Below are positions 11,904-23,516 of a DNA stretch of 64,000 nt, in pieces (the stretch's first letter is position 1; each line of letters starts with the position of its first letter). The stretch spans positions 31,723,782 to 31,787,781 of the forward strand of contig NC_091312.1 of NCBI RefSeq assembly GCF_038502225.1. The letters run 5' to 3'. The notes beneath the pieces were generated by a model. The model ran no database searches and was not told the DNA's origin. It worked only from the letters and a program-made list of their open reading frames with translations. Both the position numbers and the translations under genes were made by a program. This stretch comes from Cherax quadricarinatus (lineage: Eukaryota; Arthropoda; Malacostraca; Decapoda; Parastacidae).

Positions 11904-13098
11904 CACTGGAACCTCAGTGTATGAATTTATTTGATTCCAAGATGGTGGTGGTGGTCGAACTGCGGAAAGATAAATGTCCGAAACAGTATTTCCCATTCAA
12001 ATACTGTAAATGTAATTAATTGGTTCTGGGTCAAGAAAGTTACCTCCAAAAAAAAGTAATATATTGTAATGAATTTTTTGTTATAAAAACACATATAATT
12101 AATATAATTAATGCCTGTTAAAAAATAAATGAAGAGAGAAACTAGAACTTTACCTTTATTGAGTTGAGTTGACTGGCACAAGTGGAAGTTACAGAGGAAG
12201 GCGGCTACTGTGTGAAGGGGGGAGGGGAGAGTCACCTTCCATAAAAACATCCCGTAGCTTTCCCTCTGAAGTGATGTGGTTTCGTTTCTGTCACTTTGCA
12301 TTAATACTGAAAGATTCTGGAGACTCAGAACTGGCAGATGCATTCTTTTTTTTTGTTTTGTTTGTTTTAAAAGGAATCTGTCAAATGTGGTTTGCGTTTA
12401 CCAACCCGTCAAAGTCTTCCTAAAGTGTTCAACCATTATCACCAAAGAAATCAGTGTAGCTCACCAGAACAATGTCAGGGTGCCATTTTTTTTCATTATG
12501 CTCTGCTTTTTTGACTAATGAAAAACAACTCTTCAAGTTCATCAGTGGAAATTTTGGCTCTGCCAACTTCCTCCTCCTCATTCGTTGAAAAGAATTCCTC
12601 TATCAGTTCCTCTTCCTGCTCCTCGAGACGATCTTGGAGTTCTTCTGTTTTGAATTTTCTGCTGTGGACATTTATCAACTCCTCCACATCTTCCTAGTTC
12701 ACCTCTAACCCCATGTACCCACCTAGGGAGATGATTTCATAAACCACTGGCTCTGCCACACAGTCTTTGCTTGCCTCAGAGTTAGGCCACAATTTCCTCC
12801 AAGCAGAATTAATTGTCCTTTGGGAAAAATCTCCCAAGACTTTAATTAATTATCAGACTCTCACTCTGGAGGATGTTGAACTGACTCTTTCAAAAGTCTT
12901 TGAGAATTAGGTCAGTGTCAGAGGTCACTTCAAAGTACTTTTGAAACAGGGCTTTTGACGCCAACTGAGTTGTAAACAAGCCGGCATGTTCGGACTCCAG
13001 AAAAACGTTCAAAGACTGGGTCAATTTTTTTCTGAACAAAATTGTTTCAATTCCGGTTTGTTCGAGGTCCAGTACGTTCGAATACCGAGTTTCCACTG
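11904..13098 (-). mobile_element. Internally deleted Tigger/pogo-like DNA transposon
   Basis: The ends are inverted: CACTGGAACCTCAGTGTATG at 11904 and, read from the other strand, CAGTGGAAACTCGG at 13098, each bordered by TA. This is the expected TA target duplication of Tc1/mariner-pogo elements. Minus-strand fragments resemble the C-terminal tail of a Tigger transposase: a FQKYFEVTSDTDL segment at about 12900-12960 has a close counterpart (FQKCFEVTSDTEL) in the element at 45489-47743, and an acidic Glu-rich stretch lies at 12500-12690. The DNA-binding and DDE regions are gone, so this is non-autonomous. Confidence 0.7.
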
Positions 13099-13139
13099 TA
13101 TGTAGCTGTGTGTGTTAATATGTGAATCCCTGCTCTCAG

Positions 13140-13525
13140 TTTAAACTAAATTGAAGGATGGCATTCTCTCATATTGAAAATTGAAGGATTTCATTCTTCC
13201 TTGTTAAAATTAAAGGATTTTATTCTCCTGTGTTAAAAGTGGAAGGATTTCATTCTCTTGTAATAATGGAAGGATTTCATTCTCCCGTGTTAAAAATGGA
13301 AGGATTTCATTCTCCTTTGTTAAAAATGGAAGGATTTCATTCTCCTGTAATAAAAATGGAAGGATTTCATTCTCCTGTGTTAAAAATAGGAAGATTTCAT
13401 TCTCCTGTAATAAAAATGGATGGATTTCATTCTCCTGTGTTAAACATGGATGGATTTCATTCTCCTGTGCCATAAATTGAAGGATTTCATTTTCCTGTGT
13501 TGAAAATTGAAGGATGTCATTCTTG
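13140..13525. repeat. 30-bp minisatellite, about 12 copies
   Basis: Unit is approximately GAAGGATTTCATTCTCCTGT plus GTTAAAAATG. The 30-nt period keeps frames open on both strands and explains the MEGFHSPV and ENEILPFL repeated peptides, which are not genes. Confidence 0.95.
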
Positions 13526-13640
13526 ATGCTGGTGAAGGGACTTGATCCAAGGAAGTGAAGCTACTTCCCCCCTCTCTTGCATCAACTGATCACCCTAGGC
13601 ACTGTATGAACCCTGCAAGTCATAATAATCGGATAATAAT
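13526..13640 (+). repeat. Fragment of dispersed SINE-like repeat
   Basis: Contains the CTTGATCCAAGGAA block and a CCCTAGGCACTGTATGAACCC-like stretch, followed by a TAATAAT tail. Related blocks occur at 33515-33660, 34565-34700 (inverted), 43785-43830 and 44385-44510. I recognise this layout from decapod genomes, but the name and class are not certain. Confidence 0.45.
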
Positions 13641-14726
13641 TTAAAAAAAAAAACAATAGCTTTGAAACTGGAACCAATGAACGTTTGGCGGAAATACACA
13701 GTTTATCGTATTGCTGGGTGTGATGAATTTAAATCGCAAGATAATTATTTTATCTGTAGAATTTGCTTCTCGTCTGTCTCATTGTAGTCCCCAGCGTTCA
13801 TCCCTTTCCACTCAGGCTAGGAATGGTGGTTTTTCAGGGGTCTCCGTGTGCTCTTCTGATAGCTCACCTCTGGATTTGTTTACGGTCTCTCTACAGGGAG
13901 GGGGAGGCAATAAATATCTCCACAATTTGATCAGGAAATGACGCAGATAATTGATATTGTACTAACTTAAGTTTTTAGCAAAACTAATATTTTTTTCCCA
14001 TAATACCTAAGAATAAATGCCACCTTGCGTTACCACATTTGTTGAAAAAATAGCGAGAGTTTATTTCGGTATTAGCGGACGAAGGAACGAGCTTCCAACA
14101 CACGGGACTAAAACCTCATATAAAATATAATTCACTCCACCTGATTCCTACCCTTTCCCACAATGTCCTCTCACACTTCTGGCAGGTTACTGTGTTTGTG
14201 TCTATATTATGACATTATTACCATTTCTTTTGTGCTCTACCCTGGCACCCTTCTCACCAGCCTTCTCAATAGTAACTTGCCACTGCCCGTATTGTATATT
14301 CTTTCATTGGTATAGTATCCATTTTGTGATTATCGAACTTGAGCTAAGCTCGTGTGATCCTCTTATGTTCCATTTATTTTCAGTATAGTTAAGTTTGTCT
14401 GACCCACTGTAGTTAGTCTCCTTATCTAGACATTTTAACTTGTTTTTGGAGCATCTTTCTACCAGATTATCAGCACCAAGTCACTAGCTTATTGTAATAC
14501 ACAACCTGGATGTATAATAGCACAAGTAGCTTTACCTTGCTAATGCCTCTGTAAATGCACTGGGGTCAAGTTGACCCCAATGAATACTTAACACACAGCA
14601 GATTCCTGCATCTGATGTCAATACATCAGTCAGGGCTTATATACTGTAGTCAGGTGAGGCGAAGCAGGAGGAGGCGGGGTCATAGTGGTAACATCCACTG
14701 GTCGAAGTAGGTCTTCGTCCAAAGGT
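13641..14726. other. No gene seen
   Basis: AT-rich unique sequence. The open frame at 13711-13941 has no recognisable feature. Confidence 0.4.
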
Positions 14727-16880
14727 AGGACACCCACTCATGTATTTATCCAACCTATTTTTAAAACTACGCAAGGTCTTAGCTTCTATGACGGTACTCG
14801 GGAGTTTGTTTCACTCATCCACAACTCTATTGCCAAACCAGTGCTTTCTTATGTCTTTCCTGAATCTGAACTTTTCCAACTTGAAACCATTGCTTCGAGT
14901 CCTGTCTTGGCTGGATATTTTCAGAACGCTATTTACATCCCCTTTATTTATTCCTGAGTTCCACATATACACCTCAATCATATCCCCCCTAATTCTACGC
15001 CTTTCTAAAGAATGCAGATTCAGGGCCCCTCATTCTATCCTTATTGGGAAGATTTCTGATACATGGGCTCAGCTTTGTCATCCTCCTCTGTACGTTTTCC
15101 AGTGCATTTATATCCAGTCTGTAATATGGTGACCAGAATTGTGCAGCATAATCTAAATGAGGCCTAACCAAGGATATATAGAGTTGAACAACCTGAGGAT
15201 TTCTATTATTTATACTTCTTGATATGAAGCCAAGGATTCTGTTAGCTTTATCGCGAACACTAATGCACTGTTGTCTTGGTTTCAGATTACTGCTAACCAG
15301 AACGCCTAAATCCTTTTTGCAATCAGTAGTATTAAGATCTACACTGTTCAGTTTATAAGTGGCATGGTTATTGTCCTGTCCAATATTTAGAACTTTCATT
15401 TGTCTATATTAAACTGCATCTGCCACTTCTCCGACCACTGCATTAGTCTATTCAAATCATCCTGGAGTGCACTAATTGGACAGCCTCTTTTGGTGTCATC
15501 AGCAAATTTGCTTATGTCGCTATTTATTCCCTCATCTATATCGTTTATGTAAATTGTGAACAACAAGGGGCCCAACACTGCCCCCTGTGAAACACCGCTT
15601 GTGACGTGCCCCCATTCTGATTTCTCCCCATTTATGCAAATTCTTTGCTGCCTATTTGTCAACCATGCCTCTACCCAGGAAAAAATTTCTCCTCCTATCC
15701 GTGTGCCTTAAGTTTCCTCAAAAGTCTCTGATGTGGAACTCTATCGAAACCCTTACTGAAGTCCATATACACAATATCATATTCATTACCATGATCTACC
15801 TCCTCAGACACCTTAGCGAAAAAAGTTAGCAAGTTCGTAAGACAGGAATGCCCCTTTGTAAAACCATGTTGAGATTCATTAATCAATTTATGCCTATCAA
15901 GATGGCTACGAATTCCCTCGGCAATTATTGATTCCATAAATTTTCCCACTGTGGAGGTAAGGCTTATTGGTCTATAGTTCAAAGCTAAGGACCTGTCACC
16001 TGCCTTGTAAATAGGTATTACATTTGCCATTTTCCACTTATCAGGCACTACGCCAGTTTGTAGTGACATGTTGAAAAGATTAGCCAAAGGTTTGCAAAGT
16101 TCCTCTTTACATTCCTTTAAAACCCCTTGGAAACAATTCATCAGGGCCTGGGGATTTGTTTGGTTTTAATTTCTCTATTTGTCTGAGGACTATGTTACTA
16201 GTTACTGCAGTCGTGCATAGTTTATTATCGCCCTGCCCTGTTCTGCATAATTTATTATTTCTGGAATTTCGCTAGTATCTTCCTGAGTAAAAACTGAGAG
16301 GAAGTAAGAGTTGAAAATTTCACACATATCCTTATCACTGTCAGTGATCTGACCTGATTTACTCTTAAGTGGACCTATATTGTGTCTAATCTTACTTTTG
16401 TATACTTGAAAGAACCCTTTTGGGTTAGTCTTAGAATCCCTTGCGACCTTAGCCTCATAATCCCTTTTTGCTTTTCTTATTCCTTTTTTTTTATTTCTCT
16501 CTTTAATTGAATATATTGATTTCTTAACTGACCATCCCCTCTTTTGATACGTCTAAAAATGCCTCTCTTTTGACCAATAAGATGTTTTAATCTAATGTTA
16601 ATCCATCTGGGATCATTTTTGTTAGATCTAATTTCCTTACTTGGAACAAAAGTTGACTGAGCAGCTAGAACTATGCTCTGAGAAACGTCATATTGGCAAC
16701 CAAGATCACCTACCTGACCCATAGTCAGATCATCCCAATTTGGCCCACCCAGGTAATTTTTCAGTCCCATGAAATCAGCCAAGCAGAAGTCTGGGACAGA
16801 GACTTGATTGCAGTTTACTGGGTAATTCCATAATATATTGAAACTAAGTGATTTGTGATCACTTTCCCCAAGCTCATCAT
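14727..16880 (-). pseudogene. CR1-type ORF2 relic, 3'-truncated and frameshifted
   Basis: On the minus strand this reads, from 16880 to 14727, the last part of the endonuclease-RT linker, the RT domain and the C-terminal region of the same family found intact at 23517-26462. Visible RT blocks include NYRPISLTST, HGFTKGHSCLTN, YMDFSKGFDRVPHQR, SQGAVLGPLLFTIYIND and KFADDTK. The frame is broken into at least four pieces (16477-16914, 15695-16141, 15396-15662, 14995-15399). The 3' UTR and 8-bp tail are missing. It is an old dead copy, clearly more diverged than the pair at 21-29 kb. Confidence 0.85.
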
Positions 16881-17640
16881 TGGAAGACGTTTCTTCATCC
16901 AGTGTCGTTTTCATTTAATTACAGAGATGATATAGGCTTAGAGACTGATTATTTCATCTTCTACTGTCTTATATCTTCTCCAGATTGAACTGAAAAAGCC
17001 GCGTCTTCCATTAAATATATGTAGGTGTTGCATATGTTTCTAATAACTCATCATTATATACCGTTATTGTAATGATAAAAACAGTTGACATCCTTGAATC
17101 CTAAAGTTTTTTTGTCTTTATCAACCTCAGAGCCATCTCTTCAACCTCACTTCTTAGTCGAACTCACCTCTACTAAGTAGGCCTCATTTCTACTCAGTCG
17201 ACTTCACTTCTACTCAGTTAATATCACTTGTACCCAGAGGACGTTAATTCTAATCCAGTCGATCTAAGAGCTAAGAAAATGTTAATGAAACCAATCTTTC
17301 GACGAAACTGGCCGAAACACATGTGGAAACATGGTGAGTATATCACCGGATGTGGACATCTGTATTATACACCCTCCTGTATAGCACTGTATATCACGGC
17401 ACCACTGCACATCACTGTTTAACTTTATGGCACTGTAAAACTTATAGCACTTCGCTTCACTTATATAGTGCCGTGCGCCAGAATGTCACTACACATCCTT
17501 ACAGCACTACTCGACTCTATAGCTCTATGCTTCATTGTATAGCACTGCGTACCAATGTACAGCACTCTGAACCTCTATACTGTATTGTACACCACTTATA
17601 GTATTGTGTACTATTGTATAATACTGTGCTCTATTATTAT
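16881..17640. other. No gene seen; degenerate TATAGCACTG repeats
   Basis: From about 17375 to 17640 a loosely repeated TATAGCACTGT-like motif recurs every 15-25 bp. Nothing else is supportable. Confidence 0.4.
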
Positions 17641-19330
17641 TTTCATATGATTTTTCGCATCATCTACATACATGTCCATATGGCTCTTTATTTCTTCTGG
17701 CAAGTTACTTAAATAAATTTAAAAAAGGCTGGGGGCAAAAATGGTCCTTGTGGCACCAAACTTGTTAAATTTTCAAAGAATGTTTTGCCTTTTATACCAG
17801 ATAAATCTTTCATGAGGAACTCTTTCGAAAACTTTTCTGAAGCTAAATGTGATGGGTTAATCCATTTTTTTTCTCGAACAACTTGCGTGACAGGATTTTG
17901 TCATGTCTGGAGTCTGCTTCCACCACTTTCCTACTACCTGTGGTTTTTTATGTGTTTAATTCTTGAAGTAGCTTCATTTCTTTTTTCTGATATATGAATT
18001 CTGTCATATTTATGTTGTTAGGCCCTTTCATCCCTGCTTTCTGGAACTCTCCCTTTTTCCTTAGTGGAAACACTTTCTTAAATCTTCTTAATTCATTGCA
18101 TATTTTACTATCGTCTTTTGTAAGTACTTCTCTCTCCTCCAACATTATTACTTTTTTCCTTTAGTTGTCTTATTATATGGCTGTGTAGTAGCTTTGGCTC
18201 TGATTTAGTCTTTGCTGCACTGTCAGTCTGGAATGGAGTCTACTCATCTTTTTTTTCCTGCATAGTAATTTCTAGCTATTGTACTTCTCTGTTCTCTATC
18301 ATCCTCTTGAGTTTTATACTTTTTCCATGCTCTGATACTCTTTCCTTCGGCGTGTTTGCAGCTCACTATATATACACACTTTGGCTACCTATTTTTATTA
18401 CCTATTTGCAGCTACAGTAGCAAAACTAATCCCGTGGTGTCCTATCTGAAGGCAGGACGCCACGGGCAAGCTCTAGTGGCTGTAGCACTTTGTGTGTCCT
18501 CTTGTAAGTCATTACAGTGATCTACCACTCCATGAAGACAAGCTTTTTTGTGTAATTTCGGCGGCTCTTCTTCCTTAGTTAGGATCTTTTTCCACCACTT
18601 GATGGCGTAAGGAAGTCTTCCTTGTCAAATTTATTATTATTCTTTTATAATCATGAATGTGGTTATCATGTTTTTTTATAATCATGAATGTGGTTTTCAT
18701 GTTTTTTTATAATCATGAATGTGGTTTTCATGTTTTTTCTTCACATTCATCCCTTCTTATTAAATATATATTTTTCCCCTTTAGTTCTAGGAGCCATTTC
18801 GTAGCTAGTTTTTGGAATTTTTACAGCTCATTTACATTTTTTTTTCAAAGTGGAGACATCATACCACTGCTGCACATTCTTTTTGATCTAAAGTGCATTG
18901 TAGCTAATTTTGTTCAGCATTTTCCCGTCCATATACAGTATTTAACAGCATTTTGGAGGTTTGACAGTGTAGCATAGAAGTTTCTCTCCGTTTCATTTAC
19001 GTGATTTTACAACAAAAGTCTTATATCGATGGTTACTCCGAGGTCCCTCCCTTTGTCTGATACCTTCAGTATTTTTTTATGCAATTTATGTTTTTTGTAG
19101 AGCTTGTTACAATTTTCTCATATTTCTGTTACTTGGTATTTCTCTACACTTGCTCAGTCCTGTAGCGATGCACAGTAATTTTTATTATCTTGCATCGTAA
19201 TTTTGCATCATTTGAGAACATATCCATCTAGTTCCTAATTTCTTCTTGTGGCACACTGAAGGTGACATAACCCTTTCAATATAATTTATCTCATCTCGTA
19301 TTCTAGTTCGCATTTTTATTTCAAACAGAA
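17640..19330 (-). pseudogene. Heavily decayed non-LTR reverse transcriptase remnants
   Basis: Minus-strand translation in changing frames gives RT scraps: VPQGPFLPP and a IKSHMDMY-like stretch followed by DDAK-type residues at 17650-17790; MDMFSNDAKL near 19185-19230; and a DKGRDLGVTID-like piece with a following HVNET-type C-terminal segment at 18930-19070. The order suggests one or two overlapping old copies of a non-LTR element. There are many stops and frameshifts. The family cannot be named. Confidence 0.45.
18645..18745. repeat. Three-copy tandem repeat of about 32 bp
   Basis: TATAATCATGAATGTGGTT followed by TCATGTTTTTT occurs three times in a row. Confidence 0.85.
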
Positions 19331-19909
19331 TATTCTCCCGTCCACTGTAACAGTTTAAAACACATAAGAATGAAAGAACACTGCAACAGGCCTACTGGCC
19401 CATGCGAGGCAGAACCAATTCTCCCACCGGCTTAAGCCAATGCCTTGACCTAGTCAGGTCAGTTACATTCACTTAAGGGAGGAGCACGGCATCCGACCTA
19501 GAAGCACAAGCTAGTCAGGTCCAACTCACACCCACTCACACTCACTCATGTATTTATCCAACCTATTTTCAAAACTACACAACGTCTTAGTTTTTTTTTT
19601 AAAGGTACTTGGGAGTTTGTTCCACTCATCCACAACTCTATTACCAAACTAATTTTCATTTTTTTAAATTTAAAACCATTGCTGCGAGTTCTGTCTAAGC
19701 TAGATATTTTTAGCACGCTATTTACATCCCCTTTAGTAATTCCTGTTTTCCACTTATACACCTCAATCATATCTCCCCTAATTCTACACCTTTCTAGAGA
19801 GTGCAAATTCAGGGCCCTTAGTCTATTCTCATAAGGGAAATTTCTGATACATGGGATCAACTTTGTCATCCTACTTTGTACGTTTTCCAGTGCATTTATA
19901 TCCATTCTG

Positions 19910-20083
19910 GAAATATAAACACAAATGCAGTATAATGTGATCCTTTATTGACTACGTTTCGCCCACACAGTGGGCTTTTTCAAGTCACCACTTGTGGGCG
20001 AAACGTAGTCAATAAAGGATCACATTATACTGCATTTGTGTTTATATTGCCATTGTGTCGGTATTTTATACCATTTATTTCCA
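19910..20083. mobile_element. 174-bp foldback unit with hammerhead-like core and 14-bp target duplication
   Basis: Two arms (about 19912-19985 and 19986-20048) are nearly perfect reverse complements, each containing CGAAACGTAGTCAATAAAGG. A GTCGGTATTTTATACC palindrome follows near the right end. The flanks carry TTATATCCATTCTG at 19896-19909 and 20084-20097. The host sequence is a CR1 relic whose intact relatives contain this 14-mer once. Confidence 0.85.
19949..19987 (-). ncRNA. Hammerhead-like ribozyme motif
   Basis: Minus strand layout: stem I TGAC/GTCA, core TTGAAAA, one extra A, stem II GCCCAC/GTGGGC with loop TGT, then GAA, AC/GT as a 2-bp palindromic stem III, and A at the cleavage position. 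Core position 3 is U and position 8 is A, so the 3-8 pair is kept as U-A instead of C-G. Confidence 0.45.
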
Positions 20084-20200
20084 TTATATCCATTCTGTAA
20101 TACGATGACCCAAACTGCGCAGCATAATCTAAATGAGGCCTAACCAAGGATATATACAGTTGAAGAACAACCTGAGGACTTCTATTATTTGTACCCATCG

Positions 20201-20739
20201 GTTTCGCTCTTGAATGATTTCTGCGATTCTTTCATAGTAGCTTAAATATTTTTTTATAAAATCTTCTGGTCGAAAACCAAACTGAGTTACTATTTAATAT
20301 TTTTTGCTCGCCACGTGTTCTGTTCACTTTCATCGAATGACGTTTTGTCGTCATGTCACGACGACGCGTTGCAGCGAGAGAGGCCTCAAGGTCAAGGGAT
20401 CCATCTTGCCGCTTTTTTTTTTTTTAATATTGGTCCAGTGTGTGCCATTTTCCATTTTTTTTTCAGTCTCCCCGCCAAACTAATGAATGTGCCGCATGTG
20501 GTGAATAGGGTGGTGATTGGCATCGATTTACCTCGCGTGGGTCTTAACACTAGTATGTAGTGTATATGCCATTAAGTTTGTAGCTCATTGGTAGCTCACT
20601 CGGCTCCACCGATGATCTTAGTTCAGTCATGGGCGAGTCGAGACTATAGACAAGTCATCTTGCAGCTGTCGTTCCTGTTCACCGAGCAGTTAGTAGGTAC
20701 ATCGGTATTACCTGGTTTGGGTCTCATTCCAGGAGGTAG
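20201..20739. other. No gene seen; possible tRNA-derived SINE pieces
   Basis: GTAGCTCATTGGTAGCTCACTCGG at 20580-20603 and GGTTTGGGTCTCATTCC near 20716 look like weak A-box and B-box sequences. No complete cloverleaf can be drawn by eye. Confidence 0.25.
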
Positions 20740-20930
20740 TAGTATACCTCCTATGTGCTGAGCTTTAAAATAGAGCAACACTTGTGTAGCTTTATAGACG
20801 AAACGTTTCGGCTGCACAGCAGCCTTCATCAGTCGAATACAGAGGTGATTACAATGCTGAAGATTGTAGAAATGTTGAATGTTTTGAGGTGGTCAGTCCC
20901 TGGGCCCTGATAGGTGGTGGTATAGCACTA
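20740..20930 (-). mobile_element. Solitary Penelope-type terminal repeat fragment
   Basis: Contains a hammerhead-like motif at 20797-20836 and, beyond it, TTTTGAGGTGGTCAGTCCC, which also lies beyond the motif in the cluster at 62711-63969. The order and orientation agree between the two sites, so this is a diverged member of the same repeat class. Boundaries are unclear. Confidence 0.55.
20797..20836 (-). ncRNA. Hammerhead-like ribozyme motif, best match to the canonical core
   Basis: Minus strand: stem I TCGA with TCGT (three pairs), core CTGATGA exactly as in canonical hammerheads, one extra A, stem II GGCTGC/GCAGCC with loop TGT, then GAAACGTT. Stem III can only be the 2-bp AC/GT palindrome, so activity would probably need a dimer, as known for minimal hammerheads. 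The extra A between core and stem II departs from the textbook form. Confidence 0.5.
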
Positions 20931-21074
20931 GGATGAATTCATAATACAAGACATAACCAGTAACGGATCACATCAGTATCGACTCAAATTACTAAGAGAA
21001 AATTATATAGTTCTAGTACCTGCTACCACTAGCTTATTAACGCAGATCAATACTAGAGCGATTATATAATGGTA

Positions 21075-21235
21075 CCAGAATGAAGCACTAGTTCAAGTAC
21101 TAGCATAGACAAGCACTAATTGATTATTAGTTCATTCACTACTAGCACAGTACTAGTTCATCATTAGTTCATTCAGTACTAGCACAGACTTGTACTAGTT
21201 CATCACTGGTTCATTCCAGTACTTGCATCGACTGC
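21075..21235. repeat. Degenerate tandem repeat of about 35 bp
   Basis: AGTACTAG...ACTAGTTCATCA-like units recur about four to five times directly upstream of the CR1 5' truncation point. Confidence 0.6.
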
Positions 21236-21249
21236 CCCTCTATCACTGC

Positions 21250-22027
21250 TTCTAGCAGTGAGGTGCAGTCTGTCTCTCACTGTGAGGAGGCTGTAGGTGG
21301 GGAGGTAGCAACGGCTACCAGCAGTGAGGTGCAGCCCAGCACCTGCTACAAGTGGCGAGTTGTTCACAGTAATGGGAGGCGCATCAGAGTAAGGAAAGTT
21401 AAGAGTGAAGATCTGAAGGTAGGAAATCGCTTCTCTGTTCTCCAGGATGAATGTACTTCAGTGGCCAGTGAAGGTAAGGGTACTACTGCCCCTGCTAATG
21501 AAGGTAAGCGCATTCTTGTGGTTGGTGACTCTCAGGTAAGATATGTTGACCGTGCTTTTTGTAATAGGAATAAGAAGATGAGAGATAGAGTGTGCTTCCC
21601 TGGAGCTGGTGTTGGGGACATTGTCAACAGACTGGATAATATCATGTCAGGTAATGGGAACAAGCCCATTATCTGTCTCAGTGCTGGTGGAAATGATATT
21701 GGGAAGGGTAGGAGAGAAGAGCTGCTAGATAAGTACAGGTCAGCTATAGATTTCATTAAGTCTAAGGGAGGGATCCCAATCATATGTAGCATCTTGCCTA
21801 GAAGGGGAGTAGGAAATGAATGGTTGTCTAGGGCAATTGGTGTAAATTGCTGGCTAGACAGATACTGCAAGGAACTTGCAATCCCATTCATTGACAACTG
21901 GAACAACTTTTATGGCAAACATGATATGTATGCAAGGGATGGGGTTCATCTCTCTGGGGCAGGGGTGGTAGCACTTGCAGACTCGATTGAGAAGGCCATT
22001 GGTGAAATGCCTATGATTTTAAACTGA
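21250..22027 (+). pseudogene. CR1 ORF1, 5'-truncated, with SGNH/GDSL esterase domain
   Basis: Equivalent to residues about 51-308 of the intact ORF1 at 26462-27388, with one visible change (VATATSS against VATGTSS). The coiled-coil N terminus and the ATG are missing because the copy is truncated; the frame stays open only from a GTG-type context. The esterase blocks GDSQ, GGND and DGVH are intact. The stop overlaps the ORF2 start as TGATG at 22024-22028. Confidence 0.9.
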
Positions 22028-23342
22028 TGGAAGATAGAGGTATGGGTGTGTGTGGGAAACAAGCAGGTTGCAACACTAGGGTTGGAAACAGTAAATGTAT
22101 AAAAGGCATTCAGCATGAAGTTATAAATAAAGACAATAGAACAGGTCAGCAAACAAAGGGGGACAGCAGAGGGCAGCAAGGGACTAGCTCCCTTAAGGTT
22201 TACTATACTAATAGCAGGAGTGTTAGAAATAAGATAGATGAGCTAAGATTAATTGCAAGTGCAGGAAACATAGATATTATTGCTATAACAGAGACCTGGC
22301 TCAATCTGAAAGATAGAGAGATGCCCTCTGAATGTCACATACAAGGCTATAAATTATTCCACACTGACAGGGTCAACAGGAAAGGTGGTGGAGTAGCGAT
22401 GTATGTCAGAGACAATTTAAATTGTTGTGTTAGACAAGATATTAAATTAGAAGCGTCAGCCACTGAATCTGTTTGGTTACAGCTTCTCGAGGGCCGAGAA
22501 AAACTAATTTTGGGTGTGATTTACAGGGCCCCAAATCTTGATAGGGAGTGCAGTAAACTTCTATGGGACGAAATTCGTATGGCATCTACATACGAAAATG
22601 TTGTGCTAATGGGAGATTTCAACTATAGACAGATTGACTGGAGCAATTTGACAGGAAATTTAGAGTCGGGTGACTTTCTTGATACGATCCAGGATTGTTT
22701 TTTAAAACAGTTTGTGACAGAGCCAACTAGGGGAAATAACCTCCTTGACTTGGTTCTTGCCAGTAGGGAAACACTAATTAATAATCTTGAGGTTAATGAT
22801 GAGCTTGGGGAGAGTGATCACAAATCACTCAGTTTTAACATATCATGGAATTCCCCTAATAATGGCAATCAAGTCTCCGTCCCTGACTTTCGCTTGGCTG
22901 ATTTCATAGGACTGAAAAATTACTTAGGTGGGCTGAACTGGAATGACCTGACTAGGGGTCAGGTAGGTGGTGATGGTTGCCGATATGATGCTTTCCAGGG
23001 CATAGTTCTAGCTGCTCAGTCAAATTATGTTCCAAATAGGGAAATCAGATCAAACAAAAATGATCCTAAATGGATGAACAATAGATTAAAATATCTGATT
23101 GGTCAAAAGAGAGGCATATATAGGCAAATCAAAAGAGGAGAGGGGCAATTAAGAAATCGATATATTCAGTTAAAGAGAGAAATAAAAAAGGGAATTAGAA
23201 AAGCAAAAAGAGATTATGAGGTTAAAGTTGCAAGAGAATCGAAGACTAACCCAAAAGGATTCTTTCAGGTATACAGAAGTAAGATCAGGGACAAGATAGG
23301 CCCACTCAAAAGTTCCTCGGGTCAGCTCACTGACAGTGATAA
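22027..23342 (+). pseudogene. CR1 ORF2, 5' part (endonuclease), interrupted
   Basis: Encodes the APE-type endonuclease (TETW, MGDFN, SDHKS motifs) and the linker, then stops where the antisense element enters after the codons for TDSDK. It continues at 27478. It differs from the inner copy at few residues (for example QQTKGD against QKTKGD and IRMAST against IRKAST), so the two copies are close relatives of recent origin. Confidence 0.95.
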
Positions 23343-23516
23343 GAACATAAGAACATAAGAACGAAGGAACACTGCAGAAGGCCCACTGGCCCATGCGAGG
23401 CAGGTCCAAGTCCCTACCGGCTTAAGCCAATGCACCCAACCTAGTCAGGTCAGGTCACACTGACTTAAGGGAGGAACACGGCAACCGACCTGTTAGCACA
23501 AGCTATCAGGTCTAAC

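Larger units (their letters stand above)
19355..20200 (-). pseudogene. CR1-type 3' end fragment, split by a hairpin element
   Basis: On the minus strand this is the last part of ORF2 plus 3' UTR of the CR1 family seen at 23343-27477, ending in CATAAGAA-type tail sequence at about 19360. The coding part (19546-19905 and 20098-20195) includes RMTKLIPCIRNFPYENRLRALNLHSLERCRIRGDM. A foldback unit at 19910-20083 interrupts it. Removing the unit with one copy of the flanking duplication restores the coding order. Confidence 0.85.

Noticed and set aside
10419..11924. 501-codon frame rich in His/Trp/Thr repeats
   Set aside because: Product of the 36/37-bp minisatellite, with matching open frames in other phases and on the other strand.
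12496..12687. Small acidic Glu-rich protein gene
   Set aside because: Corresponds to the acidic tail of the Tigger transposase and lies between the transposon's inverted ends.
20580..20720. Possible tRNA gene
   Set aside because: A-box and B-box-like words are present but no cloverleaf with an acceptor stem can be paired; at most a SINE scrap.
21263..22027. Independent host esterase gene
   Set aside because: Identical in layout to ORF1 of the intact CR1 copy and directly coupled to ORF2; it is a truncated retroelement ORF.
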